The position numbers were made by a program, and so were the translations under genes. From the NCBI RefSeq assembly GCF_947623445.1, contig NC_135240.1, positions 7,874,001 through 7,938,000 of the forward strand: a DNA stretch of 64,000 bases, read 5' to 3'. Source of the stretch: Clavelina lepadiformis (taxonomy: Eukaryota > Chordata > Ascidiacea > Aplousobranchia > Clavelinidae). The notes under the pieces are model-generated. The model was not told where the DNA came from. It saw only the letters and a program-made list of their open reading frames with translations, and did no database searches. Position 1 is the stretch's first letter, and each line of letters opens with the position of its first letter. Of this stretch, positions 63,957 to 64,000 are shown one piece after another.

Positions 63957-64000
63957 CGACCTCAAATATTGCCGTATTTAACATTGGCGAGCTTAATTAC

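Overview
This is a window of an AT-rich animal nuclear genome. It carries spliced genes with short introns, eight recognisable protein genes, three tRNA genes and a scatter of short DNA transposons. Gene content is broadly metazoan: HDAC3, PRMT7, PSMA6, a CREB3L-type bZIP factor, an EFCAB6-like EF-hand protein, presenilin and a ZnT1-type zinc transporter. Small introns, single copies of families that vertebrates have duplicated (presenilin, CREB3L), and pyrimidine-tract/AG acceptors lying just upstream of several start codons (possible spliced-leader sites) suggest a tunicate. That assignment is an inference; nothing here fixes the species.

Layout. 1-3 kb: no gene seen. 3.46-5.83 kb (-): intronless, intact glutamate carboxypeptidase II-like M28 peptidase. 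6.68-8.46 kb: decayed piggyBac element. 9.15-10.79 kb (-): broken paralogue of the same peptidase, with a short tract nearly identical to the intact gene. 12.22-13.53 kb (-): intronless HDAC3, flanked by two related hAT-type MITEs with perfect 8-bp target duplications. 14-16.5 kb: an inverted-repeat element and a LINE reverse-transcriptase scrap. 16.5-19.3 kb (+): PRMT7, convergent with PSMA6 (-, 19.5-20.6 kb). 20.6-24.5 kb: repeats and a possible nucleoplasmin-like remnant. 24.6-39.1 kb (-): a 14-exon CREB3L gene with two large introns. 42.3-49.1 kb (-): a 21-exon EF-hand protein. 51.2-52.2 kb: three tRNA-Thr(CGU) genes. 53.2-53.7 kb: a hAT MITE ending 98 bp below the presenilin stop. 53.8-57.3 kb (-): presenilin. 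57.6 kb: a 16-bp minisatellite. 60.2-63.65 kb (-): ZnT1-like zinc exporter with a fourth hAT MITE in its second intron.

Exon structures for PRMT7, PSMA6, CREB3L, the EF-hand gene, presenilin and the zinc transporter were built by hand. Splice sites were joined so that phases agree throughout and each spliced frame stays open from ATG to stop. The genes belong to unrelated pathways and look like ordinary eukaryotic neighbours, not an operon. I found no CRISPR array, prokaryotic defence system, retrovirus-like element or Polinton. The most informative signals are the gene-conversion-like tract between the two peptidase copies, clustering of perfect CRE palindromes around the CREB3L gene, the acceptor sites next to start codons, and the set of gene-proximal hAT MITEs.
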